Shown: positions 53,210 to 63,329 of the stretch, piece after piece
Numbering within the stretch: the first letter of the stretch is position 1
How the letters are laid out: every line of letters begins with the position of its first letter
From: an uncultured Mycoplasmatota bacterium
GTDB taxonomy: Bacteria; Bacillota_I; Bacilli_A; RF39; UBA660
Direction: 5' to 3'
DNA: 64,000 nt
NCBI GenBank assembly: GCA_900552495.1
Contig: URZY01000007.1
Coordinates: 15,181 to 79,180 of the forward strand
Notes under the pieces: model-generated
What the model saw: the letters and a program-made list of their open reading frames with translations, nothing else
Told to the model about the DNA's origin: nothing
Databases searched by the model: none
Program-made: the position numbers and the translations under genes

Positions 53210-55536
53210 GGCCATTTCCAATCTTTTATATATGGCATATCCTCACCATACTCACTAATATATTCTTTATGTTTCTTTAACATATCATAACACCAATCAA
53301 TTAATGATTTAGCATTCTTACTATAACGTGGAATTTCTTTCAATGCGGCAATAACAAGATTAAATCTATCAATTTCATTTTGAACTCTTATATCAAAAGT
53401 CGTCGTAATTGTTCCTTCTTCTTTATATCCGTGAACATGCATATTTCTATTTTCTCTTTTATATGTAAGTTGATGTATCAAAGAAGGATAACCATGAAAA
53501 TTAAAAATAATAGGTTTATCTTTCGTAAATATTGAATTATATACTTCATCTGTCATCCCATGTGGATGTGTGTAATTAGACTGTAACTTCATCAAATCAA
53601 CAACATTAACAACTCTAATTCTTATTCCACTAACGTATTTTCTTAAAATATCAACTGCCGCTAACGTCTCTAACGTTGGAGTTTCTCCACAACAAGCCAT
53701 AACTACATCTGGATCTCCGTTATCATTACTAGCAAAATTCCATATTCCCACTCCGTTACTGCAATGAATCTTTGCTTCTTCCTTAGTTAACCATTGTGGA
53801 CGTGGATGTTTTGATGCAACAATCACATTTATATAATTCTTTGTTCTAATACAATGATCAAATGTTGATAATAAACAATTAGTATCTGGTGGCAAATACA
53901 TTCTTACAACATCAGCCTTCTTTGTTACTAAATGATTTAAAAATCCTGGATCTTGATGAGTATAACCATTATGATCCTGTTGAAAAACATGTGATACTAA
54001 CATAAAATTAAGTGAAGCAATTGGTGCACGCCAAGGAATTTGATTGCAAACTTTTAACCATTTGGCATGTTGACTAGCCATAGAATCAACAATTCTAATA
54101 AAAGCTTCATAACTATGAATAAATCCATGTCTACCCGTTAATAAATAACCCTCTAACATTCCTTCACATAAATGTTCTGATAAATATGAATCCATCACTC
54201 GTCCATTTTCAGATAAAAACTCATCAGACTTTAAAGTTTTATAATTCCAAGTCCTATTTTCAGTTGGAAAAATATAATTAAATCTATTAGATAAAGCCTC
54301 GTCAGGTCCAAATATTCTAAAATTCTTATTTTTATCATTAAGCTTAAAAACATCGCGAATGTAATGCCCTAAATTCATCGTATCCTGCGAAATTATTGCT
54401 CCATGCTTTTTAATATCTAGAGCATAATCCATCCAATTAGGAACAAGTAAATCTTTAAATAATAACCCACCATTAGCATAAGGACTAGCTCCCATTCTCT
54501 TAGAAGGTGAAGGTATTAATTCCTTTAATTCTTTTTTTAATTTGCCAGTTTCATCAAACAATTCTTCTGGTTTATAACTTTTAAGCCATTTTTCTAAAGC
54601 TGCTAAGCCTTCTGGATTATCCCTCGTTATTGAGATTGGTACTTGATGAGCTCTAAAACTTCCTTCAATTTTTTTCTCAGCCACCTCTTTTGGACCCGTC
54701 CACCCCTTAGGTGTAGTAACAACAACAACTGGATATAATCCCTTACCACTGCTTCTAACTTTAACAATCTCTCGAACAACTTTATCCATTGTTGCCGCCA
54801 TTTCTTCGTGCATTTTTAGTTGATTACTTCCCGAAACAAAGTATGGTTTCCAACCATAACCATAGAAAAAGTCTTCTAATTCTTCCTCACTCATTCTTCC
54901 CATAACTGTCGGATTAGCAATCTTATAACCGTTACGATGCAAAATTGGTAACACAACCCCATCTGTTTTCTTATTCAAAAATTTATTTATATGCCAGCTA
55001 GTTGCAAGTGGACCTGTTTCTGCCTCTCCATCACCAACAACACAGGCAGCAATCAAGTCTTTATTATCCAAAACAGCCCCAGCAGCGTGCGCTAAACTAT
55101 AACCAAGCTCTCCACCTTCATGAATAGACCCAGGTGTCTCAGGTGCAACATGTGAACTAACACCACCAGGAAAACTAAATTGCTTACAAAGTTTCTTTAA
55201 TCCCTCTTCATTTTCCGTTATATTTGGATAAAACTTCGTATAAACACCTTCCAAATAGTTATTAGCAATCATTGCCTGTCCCCCATGCCCTGGTCCAGAA
55301 ATATAAATCATACGAAGCTTATATTTCTTTATTATACGATTTAAGTGCATATAAATAAAATTTTGTCCTGGCGCGGTTCCCCAATGACCAACAACATTAG
55401 GTTTTATATCTGTAATTTCCAATTTCCTTCTAAGAAGTGGATTATCAAGCAAATAAAGTTGCGCTACTGATAAATAATTTAACGCCCTAAAATAACCATC
55501 TAATTTACCTAATTCCTTTTTTGTTAAAACAGCCAT
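53203..55536 (-). CDS. xfp: Xylulose-5-phosphate/fructose-6-phosphate phosphoketolase
   Basis: 777 residues, normal for the family. Cleaves xylulose-5-P or fructose-6-P with phosphate to acetyl-P, using thiamine diphosphate. Motifs: ISGPGHGGQA, VVGDGEAETGP for the cofactor, and SYEAF in the C-terminal half. It implies heterofermentative or bifid-type sugar metabolism. RBS AGGAGG. Single gene with terminator. Confidence 0.95.
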   Translation of the reverse strand: MAVLTKKELGKLDGYFRALNYLSVAQLYLLDNPLLRRKLEITDIKPNVVGHWGTAPGQNFIYMHLNRIIKKYKLRMIYISGPGHGGQAMIANNYLEGVYTKFYPNITENEEGLKKLCKQFSFPGGVSSHVAPETPGSIHEGGELGYSLAHAAGAVLDNKDLIAACVVGDGEAETGPLATSWHINKFLNKKTDGVVLPILHRNGYKIANPTVMGRMSEEELEDFFYGYGWKPYFVSGSNQLKMHEEMAATMDKVVREIVKVRSSGKGLYPVVVVTTPKGWTGPKEVAEKKIEGSFRAHQVPISITRDNPEGLAALEKWLKSYKPEELFDETGKLKKELKELIPSPSKRMGASPYANGGLLFKDLLVPNWMDYALDIKKHGAIISQDTMNLGHYIRDVFKLNDKNKNFRIFGPDEALSNRFNYIFPTENRTWNYKTLKSDEFLSENGRVMDSYLSEHLCEGMLEGYLLTGRHGFIHSYEAFIRIVDSMASQHAKWLKVCNQIPWRAPIASLNFMLVSHVFQQDHNGYTHQDPGFLNHLVTKKADVVRMYLPPDTNCLLSTFDHCIRTKNYINVIVASKHPRPQWLTKEEAKIHCSNGVGIWNFASNDNGDPDVVMACCGETPTLETLAAVDILRKYVSGIRIRVVNVVDLMKLQSNYTHPHGMTDEVYNSIFTKDKPIIFNFHGYPSLIHQLTYKRENRNMHVHGYKEEGTITTTFDIRVQNEIDRFNLVIAALKEIPRYSKNAKSLIDWCYDMLKKHKEYISEYGEDMPYIKDWKWPE

Positions 55537-55612
55537 ACACTAGCCTCCTTATTCTACTTAATTATATATTAAAAAGAAAAATAATGCCATAAAAAAACAC
55601 AATTTCTTCCAC

Positions 55613-55648
55613 AAAAAAACTGATTGCTAACTTTCGGCTAGCAATCAG
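55613..55648 (-). terminator. Terminator of the surface protein gene
   Basis: A 10-bp stem CTGATTGCTA/TAGCAATCAG and seven T's on the minus strand. Confidence 0.9.
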
Positions 55649-55662
55649 CTCAAAATGTTCAA

Positions 55663-56976
55663 TTAATTAAATCGACGTTTCTTAATTGTATAACCTAATC
55701 CTGCTCCTGCAATAACAATTGTTGTAATAATTCCAACTAATCCAATATCAGAAGTTTCAGGATTAGTAATATTTTCATTTTCATTGTTATCTTGATCTTC
55801 GCGAAGCTGAACTAATTTTACATAAACAACTACATCGTCATTAATCTCTTGAGTCCAGTCAAATTTTTCTTCAAATTTCTCGTCTTTATAGAAACCATCA
55901 AAACTAAATCCAGTTCCTTCAAGTTCTGCATTAAGTTCGGCAACTAAAGCATCAATTTCATCCTGTGTTAATTTCGAACCAACAGGGATATCTATAACCT
56001 CAGTTTCACCTTCTGCAGAAATAGTAAGTTTAACTGTAGCCACTACTGAATCAGCTTCAAATTGGGTTTCATCAACGTTTTGAACAGCATCTTTGTTGTA
56101 AACTAATGTTGCTACATCCTTTGCAGAAACACGTTGTCCACCATTAGTACCTACGTAAGCATTTGTTACCGTTCCACCAGTAATTTCCATATTAGCTGCT
56201 GCAATAGTACCTGTAACACCAGCATCACTAGCATCTCCACCTACATAAGCATTAGTAATTGTCCCACCAGAAATACTTATATTAGCTTCATCCATTGAAC
56301 CACGGTTAACACTTTGAACAATGCCAATTACTCCACCAGTAATTGTTAAATTAGAAACACCAGTATATCCGTTAGAACCACCAGCAATAACATAATCCCA
56401 GTTACCACCTTGAACTTTTACATCGGTTGTACCAACATAACTAATTCCTTCTCCACCACCGTAAACAATTGGATAAGATCCTGTTCCAGTACCATTAACA
56501 ACTACAACTTCTGCCTCATCAACTCTATTTGGAGAGTTTTTTGCATCACCACTATACCATGGTCTATGACAAGTTGTTCCAGAAAATGAAGAAGCACCTC
56601 CACCTTGGACAAAGTTCAATTTTCCAGCATTAATTGTAACCTTTGCAGAACCTACATTACTTTTATGTAAGCCTCCACCAAAGACACCACGAACTTCTCC
56701 ACCGTTCATTGTTACGCTTGTAGAAGCTATTCTTTCTTCGCTTTCATGGCTTCCGCCAAAAACTACAGTGTTAGCATCAACAATTTTTTCTCCACCTTCC
56801 CAAGTAATCTTAGCACCAGCTACACCATCATCTCTTGCTTCAATTGTAACTGCGGTACCATTAGCAAAAAATAAATTATCTTCCATAGTTGGAGCTTCTT
56901 TAGCATTTACCACTGGCATGAAGAATAATCCAGCTACTAACGCCATAACTGAAAATAAAATTTTCTTCTTACTCAT
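55663..56976 (-). CDS. Cell-wall anchored repeat protein with NPETSD sorting signal
   Basis: 437 residues. Signal peptide (1-25, ending VNAKE), then Gly/Val/Thr-rich repeats of the form GGxVxxAYVGG (about 80-290), suggesting a right-handed beta-helix, an InlB/Flg_new-like module with FDGFYKDEKFEEKFDW, and a C-terminal NPETSD, hydrophobic helix and KKRR tail, typical of a sortase substrate. Likely an adhesin. RBS AGGATGATA. Confidence 0.82.
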   Translation of the reverse strand: MSKKKILFSVMALVAGLFFMPVVNAKEAPTMEDNLFFANGTAVTIEARDDGVAGAKITWEGGEKIVDANTVVFGGSHESEERIASTSVTMNGGEVRGVFGGGLHKSNVGSAKVTINAGKLNFVQGGGASSFSGTTCHRPWYSGDAKNSPNRVDEAEVVVVNGTGTGSYPIVYGGGEGISYVGTTDVKVQGGNWDYVIAGGSNGYTGVSNLTITGGVIGIVQSVNRGSMDEANISISGGTITNAYVGGDASDAGVTGTIAAANMEITGGTVTNAYVGTNGGQRVSAKDVATLVYNKDAVQNVDETQFEADSVVATVKLTISAEGETEVIDIPVGSKLTQDEIDALVAELNAELEGTGFSFDGFYKDEKFEEKFDWTQEINDDVVVYVKLVQLREDQDNNENENITNPETSDIGLVGIITTIVIAGAGLGYTIKKRRFN

Positions 56977-57006
56977 ACTCTTATCATCCTTTCTTAGTAT
57001 AACCTA

Positions 57007-57035
57007 ATTATCCCAGTTAATATGCCTTTTGTCAA
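57007..57035 (-). promoter_or_regulatory. Sigma-A promoter of the surface protein
   Basis: TTGACA (57030-57035), 17-base spacer and GATAAT (57007-57012). Confidence 0.8.
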
Positions 57036-57167
57036 TTGAAAAAGCACGACTTTTATTTACATTTTTTTATAAACTCCCCCCCTCCACCGACTTTTTCAAG
57101 CAATAGCAACAAAATATACAATTTTCTTACTTAAAAAGTTTACATTTTTAGACTACCTAAAAATCCT

Positions 57168-57195
57168 AAAAAAACGTACTTAAAAAACAAGTACG
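57168..57195 (-). terminator. Terminator of htpG
   Basis: CGTACTT/AAGTACG stem and seven T's on the minus strand. Confidence 0.8.
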
Positions 57196-57205
57196 CTTTA
57201 TTTTA

Positions 57206-59089
57206 CTATTTAGCAATAACTTCACAAATTAAAGTTGATATCTCGGTTGGATTTTCAATTGGTAATCCAGCTATCATTCGCGCCTCACTATACAAAATCT
57301 TTGCATACTTTGAAAAGGCCTCTTTATCCTTCTCATAAAGATCTTGTAATTTCTCCACAATTGGATGCTTTTCATTAATTTCTAACACTAATTTTGCTTT
57401 AATCCCAGTTTGGTTAGGCATTGCATCAAAGACTTTCTGCATCTCAATTGATACATCTCCTTTACTTGTTAAACACACTGGATGTTTACCCAATTTATTA
57501 CTAAATCTAACCTCTTCAATATCATCAAAAAGCTCTGCCATATCCTTAAGCAAGTTTTTATTTTCTTTATTAACTTTTTTAGTAACTTCCTTTTCCTCAT
57601 CACTCTCTAAATCTAAATCCCCATTCTCAACATTCAAGAAATTCTTACCTTCATATTCGGAAATAGCCGTTATTGTAAACTCGTCAACATAATCTGTCAA
57701 ATATAAAATATCAAAATCATGCTCTTTAACAGCTTCAACTTGTGGCATAGCATCTATTTTTTCAATCGAAGCTCCAGATGCATAATAAATTTTATCTTGA
57801 CCCTCTTTCATCTTTTCAACATATTCTTTCAAAGTAACTAATTTTTCTCTTTTTGAAGAGTAAAACATTACTAAGTCTTTTAACTTATCCTTATCAGCAC
57901 CAAAATTATTATAAACACCATATTTTAATTGAACACCAAAGGTTTTAAAGAATTCTTCATATTCACTACGATTATCCTTTAGCATTGATTCTAACTCTTT
58001 GCGAATCTTACCTTCGATATTTTTAGCAATCAAAGATAAACTATGAGATTCCTGTAATACTTCTCTTGAAATATTAAGAGAAATATCTTCTGTATCAACA
58101 ACTCCCTTAACAAAACTAAAATAATCTGGAAGCAATTCTTCGCATTTTTCCATAATTAATACTCCATTGGAATATAAGCTAAGACCTTTCTTATATTCTT
58201 GTGAATAATAATCATATGGGGCATGACTTGGAATGAACAAAAGTGCTTTATATGAACACATTCCCTCTACTGCAGAACTAATTACACGAAGTGGTTTGTC
58301 ATAATCACTAAACTTATCCATATAAAAATTATCATATTCATCATCACTAACATCATTTTTATTTTTCTTCCATAACGGAACCATACTGTTCAATGTCTCT
58401 TCTACTTTTTTATCCTTATACTCATGTTTTTCCTCATCCACTAATTCATGATGTGTAACTTTCATTTTTATTGGGAAACTAATATAATCAGAATACTTTT
58501 TAACTAATTTTTTTAATTCATACTCATCTAAATATTTACTATAGTTTTCCTCTTCACTATCTTCTTTAATATGTAGAACTATTTCGCAACCATTCTTTTT
58601 CTTCTTAGCATCACTAATAGTATAACCATCGATTCCTTCACTTTCCCAAATATAAGACTTATCTTCATCAACCGATTTACTAGTCACACTAATTCGATCT
58701 GCTACCATAAAGGCTGAATAAAAACCAACACCAAACTGCCCAATAATATTTACCTTTTCTTCACTACTCATATTTTCTTTAAAAGCAAGTGAGCCACTCT
58801 TAGCAATTGTCCCTAAATTATTTTCTAATTCTTCTTTAGTCATACCACAACCATTATCTTTAATAGTAATAGTACGTTTTTCCTTATCAAATTCTAGATG
58901 AATTTCTAATTCTTCCTTAGAAACCTTAACCTTTTCATCAGTTAAACTACGATAATAAAGCTTATCTAACGCATCACTAGCATTAGAAATCAACTCTCTC
59001 AAAAAAATATCTTTATTTGTATAAATAGAATTAATCATTAAATCCAATAATCTCTTTGACTCAGATTTAAATTCATGTTTTTCCATCAT
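57206..59089 (-). CDS. htpG: Hsp90-family chaperone HtpG
   Basis: 627 residues. The GHKL ATPase domain shows FLRELISNASDA, DNGCGMT and GQFGVGFYSAFMVA, followed by the Hsp90 middle domain (ISREVLQES) and C-terminal dimerisation domain. Folds or remodels client proteins. The start at 59089 (or the adjacent ATG at 59086) is five bases after AGGAG. Controlled by a CIRCE-like operator, unusual since htpG is not in the HrcA regulon of B. subtilis. Confidence 0.95.
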   Translation of the reverse strand: MMEKHEFKSESKRLLDLMINSIYTNKDIFLRELISNASDALDKLYYRSLTDEKVKVSKEELEIHLEFDKEKRTITIKDNGCGMTKEELENNLGTIAKSGSLAFKENMSSEEKVNIIGQFGVGFYSAFMVADRISVTSKSVDEDKSYIWESEGIDGYTISDAKKKKNGCEIVLHIKEDSEEENYSKYLDEYELKKLVKKYSDYISFPIKMKVTHHELVDEEKHEYKDKKVEETLNSMVPLWKKNKNDVSDDEYDNFYMDKFSDYDKPLRVISSAVEGMCSYKALLFIPSHAPYDYYSQEYKKGLSLYSNGVLIMEKCEELLPDYFSFVKGVVDTEDISLNISREVLQESHSLSLIAKNIEGKIRKELESMLKDNRSEYEEFFKTFGVQLKYGVYNNFGADKDKLKDLVMFYSSKREKLVTLKEYVEKMKEGQDKIYYASGASIEKIDAMPQVEAVKEHDFDILYLTDYVDEFTITAISEYEGKNFLNVENGDLDLESDEEKEVTKKVNKENKNLLKDMAELFDDIEEVRFSNKLGKHPVCLTSKGDVSIEMQKVFDAMPNQTGIKAKLVLEINEKHPIVEKLQDLYEKDKEAFSKYAKILYSEARMIAGLPIENPTEISTLICEVIAK

Positions 59090-59119
59090 TTCATCTCCTA
59101 ACATTAAATGTATATCTAT

Positions 59120-59161
59120 TTTATAACACTTATTTTAGCAGTTGTCAATAAAGAGTGCTAA
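59120..59161 (-). promoter_or_regulatory. htpG promoter with CIRCE-like operator
   Basis: TTGACA (59143-59148), 17-base spacer and TATAAA (59120-59125) on the minus strand. A CIRCE-like element covers 59135-59161: one arm is perfect (GAGTGCTAA), the spacer is the canonical nine bases, and the other arm TTAGCAGTT matches TTAGCACTC at six of nine. It overlaps the -35. Confidence 0.75.
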
Positions 59162-59194
59162 TTTAATAATTTTTAAGAAAAAGAGAAGTACCTC

Positions 59195-60145
59195 CTACTC
59201 CTCACTACTTTTTTCTAATTCATGATAATCTTCTACTATTCGTACTAATCCATCATTATATTCATCAAAAGTGATTACCTTCTCAGCACCACCATGTAAT
59301 ACTTTAAAACCTTCGTTACTAGTTCCATAACTTAAATAGTATCTAACTAATGCCGCATTATCTTTATCAATAACCATTATTTTACTAAATTTCTTTTCAA
59401 AATTATTCCTAATTGCCATCATTACCGTCAATACATACTTACAATAATTTTCGCATCCACAATAAACATTAGTAATCCCATGATCATAATCAACAATAAC
59501 AACTTTCTTATTAACTATAGAAAAATATTTATTGTTTATCTTTTCTAACTGACTGATTTTACTATCTGAAAATATTTCATCACCAAACTTTTCTTTTAAA
59601 GTTTTCTCATCATCACGTAGTAAATCAAATTCAAACGATTCCTGATACATAATATTTTCTGCTTCATCCTGAAATAAGGTTAATAAATCTTCACATAATC
59701 CACTAGCAATATGTGGTACATACTGAAATACCATCACAATACTTTCAAACATAAATAACCATAATTTCGGTATATACCTAGTTGCTGTAAAATTATAAAT
59801 CTCTCCCGCTAAATTAATAAAAATCTCTACTTTATATGTGTCAATCAATTTATTTTCTTTAAAACAAAAACTCTCATTAAACTTATCCTTTTCATGCTTA
59901 AAACTTTCAACAATATAATTAACACTCATAGTATCAATAAACTGATAGCAAGCAAAATCATCTATTTTTCCATCCTCAATTACATCAAGTGGAATAAATA
60001 AAACTTTATACATATTAATTTTTCTATTATAAACAATTGCTATATAAAAATTACTTTTACTATAATTCCTTATTCTAGTACTAAAGACAACGTCTTCTTT
60101 TTTCTTCTTTAAATACTTTTCAACTTCTTTATCTATTTTAATCAC
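59195..60145 (-). CDS. Hypothetical protein coupled to rhodanese gene
   Basis: 316 residues, soluble, mixed alpha/beta, with several Cys (NVYCGCENYCKYV) that could bind metal. No family recognised. Its GTG start overlaps the rhodanese stop (GTGA), a translational coupling. Confidence 0.65.
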   Translation of the reverse strand: MIKIDKEVEKYLKKKKEDVVFSTRIRNYSKSNFYIAIVYNRKINMYKVLFIPLDVIEDGKIDDFACYQFIDTMSVNYIVESFKHEKDKFNESFCFKENKLIDTYKVEIFINLAGEIYNFTATRYIPKLWLFMFESIVMVFQYVPHIASGLCEDLLTLFQDEAENIMYQESFEFDLLRDDEKTLKEKFGDEIFSDSKISQLEKINNKYFSIVNKKVVIVDYDHGITNVYCGCENYCKYVLTVMMAIRNNFEKKFSKIMVIDKDNAALVRYYLSYGTSNEGFKVLHGGAEKVITFDEYNDGLVRIVEDYHELEKSSEE

Positions 60146-60531
60146 TTTTCTTCACCTTCACTAAATTCATAAATCCAAGAATTAGTTCCACCCATATCAA
60201 AAATATGCTTATAACCAAGTTCTACTAGTATTTCACCAGCCTGACTACTTCTATTACCAGACTGACAATATAAAATTATTTGCTTATCCTTTGCAATATC
60301 AATGTTCTTAATCTCATCAAGAGGTATGTTTATAGCCCCTTTCAAATGTTTTAATAAATACTCTTCCTCTGTTCTAACATCTATAATAATCGTATTTGGA
60401 TATCGTTCACTATTATCAATAATTTGTTTTACTTTAGCAACTTCTATTTTCTCCACTACTGCTAATTTCTTTAAAGAACAACCTGTAATAAGAAAACAAC
60501 TAAGCATCAATATAATTATTATCCTTTTCAT
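60142..60531 (-). CDS. Rhodanese-like lipoprotein
   Basis: 129 residues. A lipoprotein signal with lipobox LITGC, then a rhodanese domain with the active-site loop YCQSGNRSSQAGE. Sulfurtransferase or thiol-disulfide role on the outer face of the membrane. RBS GGAGGTG. Confidence 0.88.
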   Translation of the reverse strand: MKRIIIILMLSCFLITGCSLKKLAVVEKIEVAKVKQIIDNSERYPNTIIIDVRTEEEYLLKHLKGAINIPLDEIKNIDIAKDKQIILYCQSGNRSSQAGEILVELGYKHIFDMGGTNSWIYEFSEGEEK

Positions 60532-60562
60532 AGCAGCACCTCCATTGTACCCATCTATTTTA

Positions 60563-60591
60563 TCAAAATTAAAAGACTATTGCTAGTCTTT
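60563..60591 (-). terminator. Terminator of the peptidoglycan-binding gene
   Basis: AAAGACTA/TAGTCTTT stem; the T tail is interrupted (TTAATTTT), so strength is uncertain. Confidence 0.6.
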
Positions 60592-60592
60592 C

Positions 60593-61951
60593 TTAATTTA
60601 AAGTTCCATTTCCTTTCGACATTTCAACAATACTATACCAAGTAATTGGTCCCACAACTCCATCTACCGTTAAACCCTGCATCGTTTGAATAGCTTTAAC
60701 CGACTGTTCTGTTAAACTATCAAACTGCCCATTAACAATAACACCCGGAATATCACCCGTTCTTTTACAAATTAAATATAAAAACCGTTGCAAATTAATT
60801 ATCTCATCACCAGTCATACCTTTAGATAAAAACTTTCCTGGATAAAACTCATTTAAAACTGTATAATATTCGCTCGGAACATTCCTAATTGTTTGTCTAT
60901 ACACTTCCCTTATATCTTTCCATGTTGGCGCATCAACAATCCCCGTAACTGGCAAATCATATTTCTTCTGAAATGCTTCAATTACCTGTTTGGTATCTTC
61001 ATCAAATAAATTACCCTTTAAATCTAAAAATGGAATTGATGAATCAAAATATGAAATTATATTCAGTAAATATTTAAGTGTCCTAATATAAGGCTCATCA
61101 TCCCCTAATTGTAAGACCTTCTTATATAAAAGACTAGCCTCATCCACTGAAATACCCTCAGAATATAAATCACTAATTTTCTTGACTGCATTATAAATAT
61201 ATTTAATCTTATACCAAGTTGATTTATCTACAATTCCTGTAACTGGCAAATTAAAGATTTCTTGAAATTTTTTGACTGCGCGTTCTGTTTCCACAGTAAA
61301 ATAAGGACTATCATTTATAATAACTGGTATGGCTGGATAATTTTGTCCAATCCTATTCAATTGAATCTTTAGCATTCTTACAAAATCTCCTCCGCTTCCA
61401 ACCTCAAGTGGAAAGCCGGGATAAGTTCTAATATTATCATCAACTGGTGCATTATAAATTATATTAACATCGCCATAATAATGTCTCAATATATCAATTG
61501 GTCCCATTCCCTGATTAGCTAACGCAACACTTCCCCACTGACTAAGTCCATCACATGTAACATTTTTTCCATCACAATACATTGCAAATAAAGGTTGAAC
61601 TTGATCATCTTTTACTAAATAATTATTAAATAAATCATCAACAACAGTGGCAATATTTTCAAAAAATTGCCTATTTTCTTTAAAAGACTGATCATATGCA
61701 GGGCTGCTTGTTATATCAAAATCATAACCCTTAGATGGATACCACTCATTATAAATTCTATTCAGAGCAAAAGAAATTTGTGCCAAGACATTTGCCTTTA
61801 TAGCATCGAGTGGCCAATTTGGATAAATTTCCCCTGAAGCAACATTCTTTATATATTCAACAAAGGGAACGGTAATATTACGCGCATCCTCATCAGGTGC
61901 CCCTAAATGAACAATTATATCCGTCGGAATAGTTGGAATTCTAACTAACAT
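60593..61951 (-). CDS. Triple peptidoglycan-binding domain protein, spore cortex/coat type
   Basis: 452 residues. An N-terminal domain with VHLGAPDEDARN, VPFVEYIKNVASGEIYPNWP and CDGLSQWG, resembling the SpoIID-like domain seen in clostridial peptidoglycan-binding proteins, then three PG_binding_1 repeats with LPVTGIVDxxTW (twice) and LTVDGVVGPITW. No signal peptide, which suits assembly inside the mother cell. Overlaps the upstream gene by 11 bases. Part of the LysM operon. Confidence 0.8.
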   Translation of the reverse strand: MLVRIPTIPTDIIVHLGAPDEDARNITVPFVEYIKNVASGEIYPNWPLDAIKANVLAQISFALNRIYNEWYPSKGYDFDITSSPAYDQSFKENRQFFENIATVVDDLFNNYLVKDDQVQPLFAMYCDGKNVTCDGLSQWGSVALANQGMGPIDILRHYYGDVNIIYNAPVDDNIRTYPGFPLEVGSGGDFVRMLKIQLNRIGQNYPAIPVIINDSPYFTVETERAVKKFQEIFNLPVTGIVDKSTWYKIKYIYNAVKKISDLYSEGISVDEASLLYKKVLQLGDDEPYIRTLKYLLNIISYFDSSIPFLDLKGNLFDEDTKQVIEAFQKKYDLPVTGIVDAPTWKDIREVYRQTIRNVPSEYYTVLNEFYPGKFLSKGMTGDEIINLQRFLYLICKRTGDIPGVIVNGQFDSLTEQSVKAIQTMQGLTVDGVVGPITWYSIVEMSKGNGTLN

Positions 61952-62363
61952 TAGTATCTACTCCCTTTATATCAATATCTGGCAACATCTTTACATACTG
62001 AATAATATTAACCCCTCCTAATACACCAATCGAATAAGACTTTAATGTCTCATACCCCTGATGAATTGCAGTCAATTCATAAATTGTATAACCTGGTACA
62101 ACCTCTGGTGTTAAAGATGTAACCGTTACCGGTGCTGGCAAAGCAATATCACTAATTATGCCACTTGAATCAGTCTCACCCTGAAAGAAAATAACTTTAT
62201 ATTCCTCAATATCTTTTGTAATTATAATCTTCGTATCCGAAACAGGTATCGCTCCATAAGCTGTAAAAACTTGAACTTTTAAATGTCCAACATCTGGATT
62301 TTCTTTTATAAAATCAGCATATAAATCAGTTTTCTTAAACTCATCATAACCTATAATATTCAC
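61941..62363 (-). CDS. Carboxypeptidase-regulatory-like beta-sandwich protein
   Basis: 140 residues. LKVQVFTAYGAIPVSDTKIII and GIISDIALPAPV fit a carboxypeptidase-regulatory-like (Ig-type) domain. Its GTG start overlaps the LysM gene's stop. Probable structural partner of the neighbouring wall-binding proteins. Confidence 0.7.
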   Translation of the reverse strand: MNIIGYDEFKKTDLYADFIKENPDVGHLKVQVFTAYGAIPVSDTKIIITKDIEEYKVIFFQGETDSSGIISDIALPAPVTVTSLTPEVVPGYTIYELTAIHQGYETLKSYSIGVLGGVNIIQYVKMLPDIDIKGVDTNVS

Positions 62364-63205
62364 GCTTCCACCTCCCTAATTTTTAAAACTTGACCAATAC
62401 TTAAACTATTAGTACTTAAGTCATTAATCTCCATTAAATAATCAACACTAACGCCATATTTTCTTGCTATATTATATAAATTATCTCCACTCTTAACGGT
62501 ATATGTTTCCCAACTAGGCTCTTTATAGCCACTTCCATAACAGGAATAACCCAACGGAATACCAGAAGAACTACCACCAGTGCTTAAAACCTTTAAGACC
62601 TGACCAATACTTAAATTTGTCGTTTCTAAATTATTTATTTCCATCAATTGTCCAACAGTCATACCATAATTTTTTGCTATTTTATATAAACTATCTCCAC
62701 TTTGTACAATATAAGTCATATATTGATAATCATTATCGCCTTGATCTTCAACAGATATTTTTAGTTTTTGTCCAATTGCCAACGTAGTACTAACTAAGCT
62801 ATTTTCATTAATAAGCGTATCCACAGAAACATTATATTTCTTCGCAATTGAATACAAACTATCTCCAACCTTGACAGTATATATAATATAGTTACTTGTC
62901 GATGGAACACCATTAATTGGTATTCTTAGTTGTTGCCCAATTGCTAAATTAGTACTCTTAAGATTATTTATTCGCATCAATTCATTTACACTAACATTAT
63001 ACTTATTCGCAATACTATAAAGTGTATCTCCCCTTTTTACAATATAAAGAGAAGTTGTTGCCGTTGTAGGAATTCTAAGTACTTGTCCAACACTAATTGT
63101 ATTATTAGTTAAATCATTTTCTAATTTTAACTCTTCAACTGTTATCCCAAATTGTTTCCCAATACCATATAAAGTATCTCCCATTTGAACCACATAAGTT
63201 TGCAT
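62360..63205 (-). CDS. Five-LysM repeat protein, SafA-like
   Basis: 281 residues with five LysM repeats of about 44 residues, each with GDTLY or GDSLY and IGQxL(R/K)I, separated by short linkers. LysM binds peptidoglycan. No signal peptide, as in SafA-like spore morphogenetic proteins. First gene of the operon and divergent from a collagen-like gene. A CATATAAT element about 17 bases before the start recalls a sigma-E -10. Confidence 0.87.
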   Translation of the reverse strand: MQTYVVQMGDTLYGIGKQFGITVEELKLENDLTNNTISVGQVLRIPTTATTSLYIVKRGDTLYSIANKYNVSVNELMRINNLKSTNLAIGQQLRIPINGVPSTSNYIIYTVKVGDSLYSIAKKYNVSVDTLINENSLVSTTLAIGQKLKISVEDQGDNDYQYMTYIVQSGDSLYKIAKNYGMTVGQLMEINNLETTNLSIGQVLKVLSTGGSSSGIPLGYSCYGSGYKEPSWETYTVKSGDNLYNIARKYGVSVDYLMEINDLSTNSLSIGQVLKIREVEA

Positions 63206-63283
63206 ATTTCACCTCATAAAATTATATGTAAATAAATCTCGTCTATGAAAAACAAATTCAAAAATTAAAATTCATCTTAATGA

Positions 63284-63310
63284 ACAAAGTTCTATTTCAC
63301 GCATAAAATA
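63284..63310 (+). promoter_or_regulatory. Candidate sigma-K promoter of the collagen-like gene
   Basis: AC (63284-63285), 16-base spacer and CATAAAATA (63302-63310) match the sigma-K consensus AC-N16-CATAnnnTA exactly. No sigma-A elements fit here. Confidence 0.6.
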
Positions 63311-63329
63311 TAAGGAAAGGAGAAATGGT

